Assembly: GCA_900539865.1 (NCBI GenBank)
Contig: UQDS01000006.1
Span: 24,300-88,299 of the forward strand
DNA length: 64,000 nt
Direction of reading: 5' to 3'
Source: an uncultured Mollicutes bacterium
GTDB taxonomy: Bacteria > Bacillota_I > Bacilli_A > RFN20 > CAG-288
Each line of letters opens with the position of its first letter. Position 1 is the first letter of the stretch. The notes beneath the pieces were generated by a model. That model was not told the DNA's origin, searched no databases, and was given only the letters and a program-made list of their open reading frames with translations. Below, piece by piece: positions 53,967 to 62,523 of this stretch. A program made the position numbers and the translations under genes.

Positions 53967-53994
53967 TTGCAATAGCAAGATTATGTAATATAAT
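53967..53994 (+). promoter_or_regulatory. Promoter of tig
   Basis: TTGCAA (53967-53972) and TATAAT (53989-53994) are 16 bases apart. The -35 lies in the inverted repeat CTTGC / GCAAG. A CCGC/GCGG hairpin just upstream may end the glgP transcript. Confidence 0.7.
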
Positions 53995-54036
53995 TAATTA
54001 GTCACGTTTACTATTCAATTGAGGAGAATTTAAATT

Positions 54037-55440
54037 ATGAAGCGTACCTTTAAGAATGAAAATGGTCATCTTATCGCCGAAGTACTCTTTGATGGCGAAG
54101 AGATCAGAAAAGCACAGGATAAAGCCATTGATAAGCTTATCCTTAATGTCACGGTCCCTGGTTTCCGCAAGGGCCATGCCCCAAAAGAAAGAGCGATTGG
54201 CAGACTGAATGAGTCTGATATCATCAACGGTTCTGTTGATGCCATGCTCAAAATGTTAGACAAGAACCTTGCCAAAGATGATGAATTCCAGGCATATGTC
54301 ACCGGCAACAAGCTTTTAGGTCGCTTCCGTCCGGATGTCCAGATCAACAAGTACGAGAAAGATGAAGTTTCTTTCACTGTCACTTGGATCCTTGTTCCTG
54401 TTGTCAGCAAACTCGCTGAGTACAAAGGACTTAAGACAGAAGCTAAGCTCAAGAGAGTCCTTGTCGCTGATGTCGAAGCGGAATTGAAGAGACTTGCCTT
54501 AGACAACGCGGAACTCGTCGAAGCAGATAAGGAAGCGGAAATCGGCGATACTGCAAATATTGACTTTGTCGGTCTTATGAATGGTGAAGCTTTCGAAGGC
54601 GGCTCTGCCAAAGGATTTGATCTCGAACTCGGAAGTCATAAATTTGTCCCTGGCTTTGAAGAACAAATTCTCACCCATAAAGCGGGCGACAAGTTCGATG
54701 TCGCTTTGACCATGCCTGAAAACTATCCTGAACCGTTGACTGGTAAGGCTGTTGTTTTCAAGGTCACTCTCAACTCTGTTAAGGTCAAAGAAGTCCCTGA
54801 AATCAATGACGAATTTGCTACAACTCTCACTGGCAAATATGTCGCTAAGGATCTTGCTGAACTCAAGGCAAAGATTAAAGAGAATCTCTCTAACACTGCC
54901 AAAGAAAACTTCAAGAACGCAAAGCTTAACTCCTACTTGCTCCAAATCAGAGAAAATTCTGAATATGTCATTCCGACCGAATACATTGCTGAATTGGTAA
55001 AGGATCGTAAGGAAAGCGATGAAAATGCCATCGGTCAGCAGGGTCTCACCCTTGGTGAATATCTCAAGCTCACCAACAATACCATGGAAGGCTATGAAGC
55101 TTCTCTCAAGGCTGGTGTTGAATCTGAACTCAAGACCCAATTAGTCCTTCAGGCTCTTGCTGCTGCGGAAAAGATTGAAGCTCCGACTCAGAAAGAAATT
55201 GAAGATCAGATTGGTTCTCCGATCAGTGAATTCGCTAAGAACTACACCTCTTATCTTAAGAGCATGAAGCTCAGCGATGAACAGATTGATGCACAGATCA
55301 ATGGTTATATCAACCAAGTCTTCGCTTCTATTCTCAGCGGTAAGATTCAGGCTAGAATCTTAGAGCTTAACGAAGTTAAGAAGACTACTAAGAAAGAAAC
55401 AGCGGAAAAAGAAGTTGAAAAAACTGCAGAAGCTGAATAA
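54037..55440 (+). CDS. tig: Trigger factor
   Basis: A 467-residue ribosome-bound chaperone and prolyl isomerase. The ribosome-binding signature is 'VPGFRKGHAPKERAI' near residue 40-53. The FKBP-like isomerase domain follows (about 150-245, 'EIGDTANIDFVGLMNGEAFEG', 'FVPGFEEQI'), then the helical chaperone arms. The C-terminus is a charged Lys/Glu tail, longer than in E. coli (432 residues). Codon use with many CTC/GTC suggests high expression. The ATG follows TTGAGGAG. It is first in the conserved tig-lon-engB-valS order. Confidence 0.95.
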   Translation: MKRTFKNENGHLIAEVLFDGEEIRKAQDKAIDKLILNVTVPGFRKGHAPKERAIGRLNESDIINGSVDAMLKMLDKNLAKDDEFQAYVTGNKLLGRFRPDVQINKYEKDEVSFTVTWILVPVVSKLAEYKGLKTEAKLKRVLVADVEAELKRLALDNAELVEADKEAEIGDTANIDFVGLMNGEAFEGGSAKGFDLELGSHKFVPGFEEQILTHKAGDKFDVALTMPENYPEPLTGKAVVFKVTLNSVKVKEVPEINDEFATTLTGKYVAKDLAELKAKIKENLSNTAKENFKNAKLNSYLLQIRENSEYVIPTEYIAELVKDRKESDENAIGQQGLTLGEYLKLTNNTMEGYEASLKAGVESELKTQLVLQALAAAEKIEAPTQKEIEDQIGSPISEFAKNYTSYLKSMKLSDEQIDAQINGYINQVFASILSGKIQARILELNEVKKTTKKETAEKEVEKTAEAE

Positions 55441-55454
55441 TTGAAAAATAATTA

Positions 55455-55481
55455 GGGGCAAGATATTCCTTGCCCCTTTTC
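55455..55481 (+). terminator. Terminator of tig
   Basis: Perfect stem GGGGCAAG / CTTGCCCC (55455-55462 and 55469-55476) with TTTT. Confidence 0.93.
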
Positions 55482-55508
55482 TCTTCTAACTGCGAAATAA
55501 TTGAATAT

Positions 55509-55535
55509 TTAGCACTCAAAACTTGAAATTGCTAA
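55509..55535 (+). promoter_or_regulatory. CIRCE element (HrcA operator) before lon
   Basis: TTAGCACTC (55509-55517) is the exact left half of CIRCE. After nine bases comes AATTGCTAA (55527-55535), which matches 7 of 9 bases of the right half GAGTGCTAA. It overlaps the -35 of the lon promoter. Confidence 0.75.
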
Positions 55536-55550
55536 AAAAGTCAGTATAAT
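55523..55550 (+). promoter_or_regulatory. Promoter of lon
   Basis: TTGAAA (55523-55528) and TATAAT (55545-55550) are 16 bases apart. The CIRCE element overlaps the -35. Confidence 0.75.
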
Positions 55551-55595
55551 GAAAATGCTATTCAATTTAATCCCAATTTGAAAGGAGGGATATTT

Positions 55596-58040
55596 ATGGA
55601 AACATATGCCCCGAGAAGACTTCCAATCTTACCGAATAAGACTACAGTCGCATTGCCGGATATCGAGATGACTATCCGCGCTAGAAATACCTATGACAAT
55701 CACCTTTTTTCTCGCCTGAATAAGGGCGATGAATTTGTTATATCTCTTGCTTCCACAGATGACGCTTACGGAAATTTTGATAATTTGATCCTTCCGGGTG
55801 TCAAAACGACTGGATGTCTTGTTCGCGTCTTAGATGTCGTGGTAGAAGATACTGGTATTAAAGTCACTGTTGTTGGTAAACAACCTGTAGATTTAAGCGA
55901 TTTTAATATTGATGTGACTTCTGGAACTGTCATGGCTAATATCAACTCGCGACCGGTCTATGAAAGAGAAGATTCCAAACTTTACGAAATGCTTGGTAAA
56001 TTTACCACCGCCTATACTTCTTTGCGTCAAAAGTATACCCAGCTTCCGGAATTGATTGACTTCTCACAGACTGTACCGGAAGTCAAGAATATACCTTATC
56101 ATCTCGCTGCCTTCCTCTCCTCTGGAAACAGCTTAAAGCAGAGTCTTTTAGAAGAAAAAGACCCGGTTGATAAGTTCAGAGCTTGTATTACAGAGCTCGA
56201 TCGTTTTAACTTGGATTCTAAAATCGACTACGAGATTCAAAAGAAAGTCTCGGAAGCGATGGATAAGAACCAACGCGAATATGTTCTTCGCGAAAAGATG
56301 AAAGCGGTCAAGGACCAATTAAAGGAATTTGACGGCGGCGACAGCATCGACAAATTAGAAAAGAAAGTCGACGAAAATCAATCTTTATATCCAGAAAATA
56401 TCATTAAGAGAGTACACACGGAAATTGCCCGCTTAAAAGCTCTTCCTTACGGAAGTCAAGAATCTGGTGTCATCTCTAACTATGTCGAACTTCTCACTTC
56501 TTTACCTTGGAGAATCTCTTCTCAAGATAATGAAGACCTGACATCTGTCAGAAAGATTTTAGATGAAAATCACGACGGATTAGAAAAACAGAAAGATCGT
56601 ATCCTTCAGTATCTTGCTGTCAAACAGCTTACACACTCATTGAAATCTCCAATCCTTTGCTTCTATGGTGCCCCTGGTGTTGGTAAAACTTCTCTTGCGG
56701 TATCCATCGCTCAAGCATTGGGTCGTAAATTTGTCAAAGTCGCTTTAGGCGGTGTCAGCGATGAAGCTGAAATTCGCGGCCATCGTAAGACATATGTCGG
56801 TGCGATGCCGGGTAAAATTATTTCCGGACTTCAAAAAGTGGGTACTAACAATCCGGTCTTCCTTTTAGATGAAATCGATAAAATTGTCGGAGGAGGTTAT
56901 CACGGAGATCCTGCTGCTGCCTTGTTAGAAGTTTTAGATCCTGAACAAAACGCCAACTTTAACGACAACTATTTGGATGAAAACTTTGATTTGAGCAATG
57001 TCTTGTTCATCTGTACTGCAAACGATGTTTCTAAGATCCCTGGACCTTTGTTCGATCGTTTGGAAATGATTGAATTAGAAACCTATACCAAGAGTGAAAA
57101 ACTCTCCATTGCTAAAAATCACCTCATCCGTTTAGAGGAAAAAGACAACGGTATTAAAGAAGGAATGATGGAATGGACAGACGAAGCGTTAGAGTATATT
57201 GTTGAATACTATACACGCGAAGCTGGTGTCCGTGAACTTCGCCGTAAAATCGGAACGATTGATAGAAAATATGCAGTCGATTTCTTACGTGATCCTTCTC
57301 TTAACCATCTTGTTGTTACCCCTGAGGTTGTTTCAAAATATCTCGGCGCTGAAATCTTTGTCAGCGAATATAACTTAGAAGATTCTCAAGTCGGTGTCAT
57401 CAACGGTCTTGCCTATACAATGGCTGGTGGTTCGGTCTTAAAGATCGAGGTTAACACCTTCCCTGGACGTGGAAATTTAATCCTCACTGGTAACCTTGGT
57501 GATGTCATGAAAGAAGCGTGCTCTACCGCTTTAAGCTATGTGAAATCCATCGGTCCTGAAATTGGAATTAATCCGGATTTCTTTGCCCATAACGACATTC
57601 ACATTCACTTCCCTGAATCCGCTACTCCAAAGGATGGTCCTAGCGCGGGTATTGCAACTGTTACTTGCATCATTTCTGCGATTTGCAAATTGCGCATCCG
57701 CAATGATATCGCTATGACTGGTGAAGTAGATCTTCGCGGTAACGCCATGCCTATTGGCGGCCTTCGTGAAAAGACCAATGCGGCTAGTCGCGAACATCTT
57801 AAGAAAGTTTTGATTCCGGTGAAAAATCACAAAGATATCTTAGAGGTTCCAAAGGAAATCACTGATACATTAGAAATTGTCGAAGTGAAGAAAGTTCCTG
57901 AGCTTTTCTCTCATGTCTATATCGAGGACATCTACAAGATGAAAGATGAAATTTATAAGCTCACTACTCCAAAGGGTGAAACCTCGAGCGAAAAAGAAGA
58001 AAAGCCCGTTAAGAAAACCACAAAGAAACAGGTGAAATAA
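55596..58040 (+). CDS. lon: ATP-dependent protease Lon
   Basis: An 814-residue cytosolic AAA+ protease that removes damaged and regulatory proteins. The substrate domain is at 1-200, the P-loop GAPGVGKT near 358-365, Walker B 'VFLLDEIDK', and the protease dyad Ser683 in 'PKDGPSAGIA' with Lys726 in 'LREKTNAA', spaced as in E. coli. The C-terminus has a lysine-rich tail (KKTTKKQVK) beyond the usual end. ATG 55596 follows AAAGGAGGG; a TTG at 55578 would sit inside that site. CIRCE upstream implies heat-shock control by HrcA. ClpX, which often sits between tig and lon, is absent. Confidence 0.97.
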   Translation: METYAPRRLPILPNKTTVALPDIEMTIRARNTYDNHLFSRLNKGDEFVISLASTDDAYGNFDNLILPGVKTTGCLVRVLDVVVEDTGIKVTVVGKQPVDLSDFNIDVTSGTVMANINSRPVYEREDSKLYEMLGKFTTAYTSLRQKYTQLPELIDFSQTVPEVKNIPYHLAAFLSSGNSLKQSLLEEKDPVDKFRACITELDRFNLDSKIDYEIQKKVSEAMDKNQREYVLREKMKAVKDQLKEFDGGDSIDKLEKKVDENQSLYPENIIKRVHTEIARLKALPYGSQESGVISNYVELLTSLPWRISSQDNEDLTSVRKILDENHDGLEKQKDRILQYLAVKQLTHSLKSPILCFYGAPGVGKTSLAVSIAQALGRKFVKVALGGVSDEAEIRGHRKTYVGAMPGKIISGLQKVGTNNPVFLLDEIDKIVGGGYHGDPAAALLEVLDPEQNANFNDNYLDENFDLSNVLFICTANDVSKIPGPLFDRLEMIELETYTKSEKLSIAKNHLIRLEEKDNGIKEGMMEWTDEALEYIVEYYTREAGVRELRRKIGTIDRKYAVDFLRDPSLNHLVVTPEVVSKYLGAEIFVSEYNLEDSQVGVINGLAYTMAGGSVLKIEVNTFPGRGNLILTGNLGDVMKEACSTALSYVKSIGPEIGINPDFFAHNDIHIHFPESATPKDGPSAGIATVTCIISAICKLRIRNDIAMTGEVDLRGNAMPIGGLREKTNAASREHLKKVLIPVKNHKDILEVPKEITDTLEIVEVKKVPELFSHVYIEDIYKMKDEIYKLTTPKGETSSEKEEKPVKKTTKKQVK

Positions 58041-58041
58041 T

Positions 58042-58617
58042 ATGGCAGATAGCAATTTTCAAAACGCTGTCTTTGCCCGTTCTGCACCGGATAAAAGTCA
58101 GTTTCTCTTCGATCGACCTGTCGTGACTTTTATCGGTCGAAGCAATGTGGGTAAAAGCACGCTTATCAACGCCTTGGTTCGCCACAAAAACTTCATGAAA
58201 ACTAGTAAGACCGCTGGTTTGACGAACATGGTGAATTACGCTTTGATCGACAATAAATTATATCTTGCCGACGTTCCTGGCTATGGTTTTGCCACTTTTA
58301 AGCGCGATAACTTTGCCCCGATGATGAAAGACTTCTTAGAGGACAATCCTGCTTTGAAAAAAGTCTACATTCTCATCGACGGACGCCGTCTTCTTCTTCC
58401 TGCGGATGAAGAGTTTGCTGAGTATCTTGATTCACTTCATATCCAATACGCTTTTGTCTTTACAAAGACAGACCGTATGACATCCTCAGAGAAGCATTAT
58501 CTTGCTTTGCAAAAAGAAAAACTCGCACCAGTGAAATGCTTTGATGTCGGTTTAAAAAACGAAAAAGGATACCAGACCTTAAGAGATGATATTTTCCGTA
58601 CGATTAAGGGAGCATAA
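58042..58617 (+). CDS. engB: Ribosome biogenesis GTPase EngB (YsxC)
   Basis: A 191-residue GTPase needed for large ribosomal subunit assembly. The G motifs are G1 'GRSNVGKST', G3 'DVPGYG' and G4 'TKTD', plus 'TAGLTNMVNY' as the G2 region (family usually PGxTQ, here with Leu-Thr-Asn). It starts one base after the lon stop; the same lon-engB pairing is found in Bacillus. The terminator overlaps its stop codon. Confidence 0.95.
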   Translation: MADSNFQNAVFARSAPDKSQFLFDRPVVTFIGRSNVGKSTLINALVRHKNFMKTSKTAGLTNMVNYALIDNKLYLADVPGYGFATFKRDNFAPMMKDFLEDNPALKKVYILIDGRRLLLPADEEFAEYLDSLHIQYAFVFTKTDRMTSSEKHYLALQKEKLAPVKCFDVGLKNEKGYQTLRDDIFRTIKGA

Positions 58618-58629
58618 AGCTCCCTTTTT
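58606..58629 (+). terminator. Terminator of lon-engB
   Basis: Stem AAGGGAGC / GCTCCCTT (58606-58613 and 58619-58626) with T run; it includes the engB stop. Confidence 0.9.
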
Positions 58630-58631
58630 CA

Positions 58632-58660
58632 TTGCTTTTTTTGTTTATAATCGATATAAT
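58632..58660 (+). promoter_or_regulatory. Promoter of the valS T-box transcript
   Basis: TTGCTT (58632-58637) and TATAAT (58655-58660), 17 bases apart. Confidence 0.75.
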
Positions 58661-58675
58661 TTTTTTGGTGAAGAA

Positions 58676-58880
58676 AGGAAAGTGATATCTAAACGCTGTA
58701 AGAGAGAGCCCGGATGGTGGAAGCGGGTGCAGAAAGGATATCTTGTCGTCCTGGAGCCAAACAAGAGATACTTGTATAAAAACACAACGAAGAGCGGTCA
58801 TACCGAAGAGGGGTGGTACCGCGCAATAAATAAATATTGCGTCCCTTCAAAATAAACATTATTTTGGAGGGACTTTTTAT
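58676..58880 (+). promoter_or_regulatory. T-box leader controlling valS
   Basis: Stem I is closed by GATATC / GATATC, and contains GGATGGTG and GGGTGCAGA, typical GNUG-type loop elements. The 3' side before CTGGAG reads TTGTCGTC, giving GUC (Val) as the likely specifier codon. The T-box AGGGGTGGTACCGCG is at 58809-58823. The terminator is GTCCCTTCAAAATAA / TTATTTTGGAGGGAC (58841-58855 and 58859-58873) with a T run. Uncharged tRNA-Val would allow read-through. The GGAGGG in the terminator arm also serves as the valS ribosome site. Confidence 0.93.
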
Positions 58881-58881
58881 T

Positions 58882-61464
58882 ATGAAAGAGATGGAAAAAG
58901 CCTATAATCATGAAAAAGTTGAGCAAGGAAAAGAACAGTTTTGGGAAGATCATCATTACTTTGAAGCGATGAGAGAGGAAAATCTTCACAAGAAACCTTT
59001 TTCAATGATTGTTCCGCCCCCGAATGTCACTGGAATTCTTCACATTGGCCATGCGACCAACACTACCATTCTTGATATTATCGCCCGATACAAAAAACTC
59101 TCAGGCTATGATGTCCTCTTTTTGGCTGGCATGGATCACGCCGGCATTGCAACACAAGCTAAAGTTGAGGCTAAGTTGCGCGAAGAAGGTAAAAACAAAT
59201 ATGAGATGGGCCGCGAAGCCTTTTTAGATGAAGTTTGGAAGTGGAAAGAAGAACACGGCGATTATATTTCTAAACAGTGGAGAGCGTTAGGTCTTTCTAT
59301 GGATTACACCAAAGAGAGATTTACCTTAGATCCCAATATGTGTGTCGCAGTCAACCGCGTCTTTAAGACACTTTATGATCAAGGATTGATTTATCGCGGA
59401 GAAAGAATCATCAACTGGGATCCAGTATTAAAAACTGCGCTCAGCGATATCGAAGTTACTTATTCGACAGACCACGGCCATTTTTACTATTTTAAATATT
59501 GGTTAGAGGACCACTCCCGTTACTTAGAAGTGGCTACGACTCGCCCTGAGACTATGTTCGGTGATAAAGCAGTTTGCTTTAATCCGGATGATGAACGTTA
59601 CAATTCCTTAGAAGGTAAAAAAGTCATCAATCCTGCTAACGGTGAACTGTTACTTTTGATTGCAGATCGCTACGTAGATATGGAATTCGGAACTGGCGTT
59701 ATGAAATGTACACCGGCTCACGACCCTAACGATTTCCAAATTGCGAAACGCCATTCTTTAGAGTTTGTCAAGACGATGAACGATGATGCGACAATGAATG
59801 AAAACTGCCCGCAAGAATATGTGGGATTAGATCGTTACGATTGCCGTAAAAAGTTGGTCAAACAGATTGAAGAACAAGGCGATTTGATCAAGATTGAAGA
59901 CATCGACCACAATGTCGGTCACAGCGATAGAAGCAAAGCTGTTGTAGAACCGATGCTCTCTAAGCAGTGGTTTGTCTCCATGAAGCCTTTAGCCCAAGCG
60001 GTTTTAGATATGCAAAACAGCGAGAACAAAACCGATTTCTTCCCATCTCGTTTCTTTAATATCTTCGACCAATGGCTTTCTACCACGGATGATTGGTGCA
60101 TTTCTCGTCAACTTTGGTGGGGTCATCGCATTCCTGTCTTTACGAACAAAAAGACAGGTGAAGTTGTCTGCTCCGAAGAGGTTTTAGATCCTCAAGAATG
60201 GCAACAGGATAACGACGTTTTAGATACGTGGTTTTCTTCCGCGCTTGCTCCCTTTGCCTTCTTAGGTTGGCCGAACAAAGAGGATCCCCTTTACAAACGC
60301 TTCTATCCTCTTGATGTCATGGTCACCGCATACGACATCATCTTCTTCTGGGTAGAACGCATGGCTTTCCAAGGTGTTTACTTCACTGACACTATGCCGT
60401 TTAAGAAAGTGTACATCCATGGTCTTGTCCGTGACTCTCAAGGTAGAAAGATGTCAAAATCCTTAGGTAACGGCATTGATCCCTTTGATGTGATTAAACA
60501 GTATGGAACAGATTCCCTCCGCTATGCCTTAGCGACCGGTGGCACTCCTGGACTTGATATTAATTTCAGCTTTAACAAAGTGGAACAAGCTCATAACTTC
60601 CTCAATAAAGTATGGAATGCATCCCGTTACATCCTTTCCTCACTTCCTGAAAATTTCAAACCTCGTAAACTCTGTAGTAATGAGCTTTCTTATTTAGATC
60701 AATGGATCTTAAAAGAGAGCGATAATCTCTTAGAAAATGTTTTCACTAACATGGAAAAATACGAACTTGGTCAAGCTGCAGATTATCTTTATTCCTTTGT
60801 TTACGATGAATTCTGCTCCGAGTATATTGAATACTCTAAGGTCAGTCTGAACTCTGGCGATCCCTTGGTCAAAGAAGTCACTTTAAATGTTCTTTATACG
60901 ATTTTGAAGAAGGTTCTTATTGTTCTCTTCCCCTTTGCTCCTTTCATCACAGAAGAGATTTACTCTTATCTCCCGGATCATCTTGTCTCTATCTATGAAG
61001 AATCTTATCCAACGCTCTTTGGCTTCTCTTATGATCAGGATAAAATTGAAGTTGCAAATTCTTTAAGAGGAGCAATCAAAGAAATCCGCAATCACAAGAG
61101 CCAGCTCTCTTTGGCTCCAAACGCCCCCATCACTTTAATTTTCCACGGTGAAAAAGAAGTGCAAGATATGGTTGAGATTTATCTCTCTCGTTTCGGCTTT
61201 GCCAAAGAGATCAAAACCTCTCTTGAAAAGCGTGACGATTATATTTACTTTTCTAAATTTGCCTTAGCGTTTGAAGAAGATGATTCTGCCGAAGGAAAAG
61301 AACGTATTGCAAAGCGCATTGAATTCTTAAAGAAAGAAATTATGCGCGGCGAAAAAATGCTCGGTAATCAAAACTTTGTCAATAAGGCAAAACCGGAAGT
61401 TGTCCAAGCAGAAAAGACGAAATTAGAGAAGAACAAAGAAGAGCTTGCAAAATATACAAAATAA
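58882..61464 (+). CDS. valS: Valyl-tRNA synthetase
   Basis: An 860-residue class I synthetase. 'PPPNVTGILHIGHATNTT' holds the HIGH motif and 'GRKMSKSLGNGIDP' the KMSKS motif. The editing domain lies at about 190-330, the anticodon-binding domain follows 600, and the C-terminal coiled coil covers about 800-858 ('RIEFLKKEIMRGEKMLGNQN'). The length is typical. ATG 58882 is used: GGAGGG lies about 9-14 bases upstream, inside the T-box terminator arm. The earlier in-frame start lies within the T-box. The terminator after it doubles as the start region of a small peptide gene. Confidence 0.97.
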   Translation: MKEMEKAYNHEKVEQGKEQFWEDHHYFEAMREENLHKKPFSMIVPPPNVTGILHIGHATNTTILDIIARYKKLSGYDVLFLAGMDHAGIATQAKVEAKLREEGKNKYEMGREAFLDEVWKWKEEHGDYISKQWRALGLSMDYTKERFTLDPNMCVAVNRVFKTLYDQGLIYRGERIINWDPVLKTALSDIEVTYSTDHGHFYYFKYWLEDHSRYLEVATTRPETMFGDKAVCFNPDDERYNSLEGKKVINPANGELLLLIADRYVDMEFGTGVMKCTPAHDPNDFQIAKRHSLEFVKTMNDDATMNENCPQEYVGLDRYDCRKKLVKQIEEQGDLIKIEDIDHNVGHSDRSKAVVEPMLSKQWFVSMKPLAQAVLDMQNSENKTDFFPSRFFNIFDQWLSTTDDWCISRQLWWGHRIPVFTNKKTGEVVCSEEVLDPQEWQQDNDVLDTWFSSALAPFAFLGWPNKEDPLYKRFYPLDVMVTAYDIIFFWVERMAFQGVYFTDTMPFKKVYIHGLVRDSQGRKMSKSLGNGIDPFDVIKQYGTDSLRYALATGGTPGLDINFSFNKVEQAHNFLNKVWNASRYILSSLPENFKPRKLCSNELSYLDQWILKESDNLLENVFTNMEKYELGQAADYLYSFVYDEFCSEYIEYSKVSLNSGDPLVKEVTLNVLYTILKKVLIVLFPFAPFITEEIYSYLPDHLVSIYEESYPTLFGFSYDQDKIEVANSLRGAIKEIRNHKSQLSLAPNAPITLIFHGEKEVQDMVEIYLSRFGFAKEIKTSLEKRDDYIYFSKFALAFEEDDSAEGKERIAKRIEFLKKEIMRGEKMLGNQNFVNKAKPEVVQAEKTKLEKNKEELAKYTK

Positions 61465-61476
61465 ATTGAAAAAATG

Positions 61477-61517
61477 GCCTCCTTTCTTCCAACAGGAAGT
61501 GAAGGAGGCATTTTTTT
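61477..61517 (+). terminator. Terminator of valS that contains the next ribosome site
   Basis: Stem GCCTCCTT / AAGGAGGC (61477-61484 and 61502-61509) with inner CTTCC / GGAAG, then seven T (61511-61517). The AAGGAGG of the right arm is 9 bases from the ATG at 61518 and is the only ribosome site for that gene. Confidence 0.85.
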
Positions 61518-61694
61518 ATGATTCAGTTAAATGCTCAGGAAGAAAGACAAATCAAAGGCGGAGAAGCGGTGACATTAGCGGCAGTGTTAGCCCTGTTAGT
61601 CATCGGGATTGTCAGTGTCATCGTCTATAAACTCTTTGTGTGCAACGAAGCAAAAGTCACGCTTCCGGGAGGGTGGACTTTCACATGGGAATAA
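61518..61694 (+). CDS. Double-glycine-leader small membrane peptide (58 residues)
   Basis: The N-terminus MIQLNAQEERQIKGG matches the double-glycine leader pattern LSxxExxxIxGG used by peptides exported by C39-peptidase ABC transporters. After GG comes a long hydrophobic segment (residues 17-41, one membrane helix), then a short polar end with one Cys and an aromatic tail (PGGWTFTWE). If cut after GG, a mature peptide of 43 residues results. The ribosome site is in the valS terminator arm, and the end overlaps the radC start by 10 bases. Such peptides are bacteriocins or signals in other Firmicutes; no transporter is near. Alternatively it is a small membrane protein. Confidence 0.7.
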   Translation: MIQLNAQEERQIKGGEAVTLAAVLALLVIGIVSVIVYKLFVCNEAKVTLPGGWTFTWE

Positions 61695-62389
61695 ATACTT
61701 TTTTTTCAAAAAACCACCACCTGAAGCCCCGTGAAAAAGCCCGGAATCTAGGAATAGAGTCTTTAGAAGATTACGAATTGCTCGCGCTGTTATTAGAGAC
61801 GGGCACAAAGTCGGAAAATGTCCTGGAGTTGAGTCAAAGATATTTGAAAGAAAAAGGCGGACTAAGCGGAATTTTTGTAAAAAATGAAGCGAATTTAACC
61901 TCGTTTGGCGTAAAAGATGCAAAGGTGTTCCGCCTTTTGGCTATTAAAGAAATTCTCCGCCGCTTGCCTTATTTAGAAAAGGAAAAAATGAAAAGCGCAG
62001 ACGATGCTTTTGAAAAGACAAAAGGGGAATTTTTTGCACAAGAAAAAGAACTTCTATTAGTTTATCTTCTGGATAGGCAAAAAAACATTATCGCTACAAT
62101 TCGCTATTCATCTTATGAAGTTTCAAAAGTCGATTTTCCCGTGGAAGAAATTCTAGAAAAAGCATATGGAACGCGTGCGAAATTTGTTCTCCTCATTCAC
62201 AATCATCCCTCTGGTTCCCTTCATCCGAGTTCCAAAGACATTGAGGCAGTCACCTCGCTGTGTGACAAATTGCGAGTGTTAGGAATTCTATTGTTGGATT
62301 CCCTTATTGTCAACAATGAAAAATATTATTCTTTTCGTAAGGAACACATCGCTCCTTTTCAACTTCCTCTTCCCAAGAAGAAAGCTTAA
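61685..62389 (+). CDS. radC: RadC/JAB-domain DNA repair-like protein
   Basis: A 234-residue protein with an N-terminal helix-hairpin-helix-like region (about 15-80, 'KPREKARNLGIESLEDYELL') and a C-terminal JAB1/MPN domain with the metalloenzyme motif: Glu in 'DFPVEEILEKA' and 'LLIHNHPSGSLHPSSKDIEA' (HxHPSG...D). The function of RadC in bacteria is still unclear, with a minor link to transformation or repair. ATG 61685 follows GGGAGGG and overlaps the small GG peptide gene by 10 bases; the longer frame from 61640 is not supported. Confidence 0.92.
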   Translation: MGINTFFSKNHHLKPREKARNLGIESLEDYELLALLLETGTKSENVLELSQRYLKEKGGLSGIFVKNEANLTSFGVKDAKVFRLLAIKEILRRLPYLEKEKMKSADDAFEKTKGEFFAQEKELLLVYLLDRQKNIIATIRYSSYEVSKVDFPVEEILEKAYGTRAKFVLLIHNHPSGSLHPSSKDIEAVTSLCDKLRVLGILLLDSLIVNNEKYYSFRKEHIAPFQLPLPKKKA

Positions 62390-62463
62390 TGAAACACCAA
62401 GTATTTTAAAAAATGGAACTTGCTAAAATTCGCCGATTTATTCATAAAACAGGTGTTTTCTTA

Positions 62464-62492
62464 TTGCAAGATTGCCCGCTTTTAATTATAAT
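62464..62492 (+). promoter_or_regulatory. Promoter of the Sel1-repeat gene
   Basis: TTGCAA (62464-62469) and TATAAT (62487-62492) are exactly 17 bases apart. Confidence 0.8.
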
Positions 62493-62523
62493 AAAACAAA
62501 TGTAGAAGTTTGGAGGAAAATAT

